A stretch of 8,488 nucleotides of DNA, taken from an uncultured Mailhella sp. (GTDB lineage: Bacteria; Desulfobacterota; Desulfovibrionia; Desulfovibrionales; Desulfovibrionaceae). The DNA lies in the NCBI RefSeq assembly GCF_905187505.1, contig NZ_CAJJIC010000105.1, positions 1 to 8,488 of the forward strand, given 5' to 3'. Each line of letters starts with the position of its first letter. The first letter of the stretch is position 1. Made by a program: the position numbers and the translations under genes. This document shows positions 8,480-8,488 of the stretch, piece after piece. The notes beneath the pieces are model-generated. The model was not told the origin of the DNA and did not search any database. It was given only the letters and a program-made list of their open reading frames with translations.

Positions 8480-8488
8480 GGAGGCTTC
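8480..8488 (+). promoter_or_regulatory. Possible ribosome binding site of a gene beyond the window
   Basis: GGAGG at 8480-8484 is followed by only four bases before the window ends, so a start codon could lie just outside. It follows the strong terminator at 8395-8434, so any such gene would need its own promoter. No coding sequence is visible. Confidence 0.35.

Overview
The window carries six genes, all on the + strand, in three transcriptional blocks. The coding DNA is moderately GC-rich, with AT-rich intergenic stretches. An AprAB-like (dissimilatory APS reductase-like) flavoprotein/ferredoxin pair, a long proteobacterial-type GyrB and a directly adjacent gyrB-gyrA pair suggest a Desulfovibrio/Bilophila-type sulfidogenic anaerobe (Desulfovibrionaceae or a relative). 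That placement is an inference from remembered families; there is no rRNA or other marker to confirm it.

Block 1 (about 1-2340) has an AT-rich control region with a direct repeat, then a 619-residue FAD protein of the fumarate reductase/AprA superfamily and a 76-residue 2[4Fe-4S] ferredoxin whose Shine-Dalgarno overlaps the flavoprotein stop codon. A UUCG-loop terminator follows at once. The two products probably form one cytoplasmic redox complex, with the ferredoxin wiring electrons to or from FAD. The substrate is not known from sequence.

Block 2 (2341-3130) holds two small genes, 145 and 71 residues, that I do not recognise. Both have good ribosome binding sites and look like soluble, charged, mainly helical proteins. 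No clear terminator separates them.

Block 3 (3131-8434) is the DNA gyrase operon. A sigma70-type promoter lies about 50 bases upstream of gyrB. gyrB (802 aa) is followed by a two-part hairpin starting right after its stop codon, then gyrA (812 aa, GTG start). Two strong hairpins end the block, the second a textbook intrinsic terminator. GyrB and GyrA assemble as the A2B2 topoisomerase that introduces negative supercoils.

The most notable observation is in GyrA. The two residues that normally anchor fluoroquinolones (E. coli Ser83 and Asp87) are Phe78 and Gly82 here, while the catalytic Tyr and the rest of the enzyme look intact. This is the pattern of high-level quinolone resistance. I saw no mobile element, CRISPR array, tRNA, rRNA or phage gene, and no clearly new multi-gene system; the AprAB-like pair and the two unrecognised small genes are the least explained parts.
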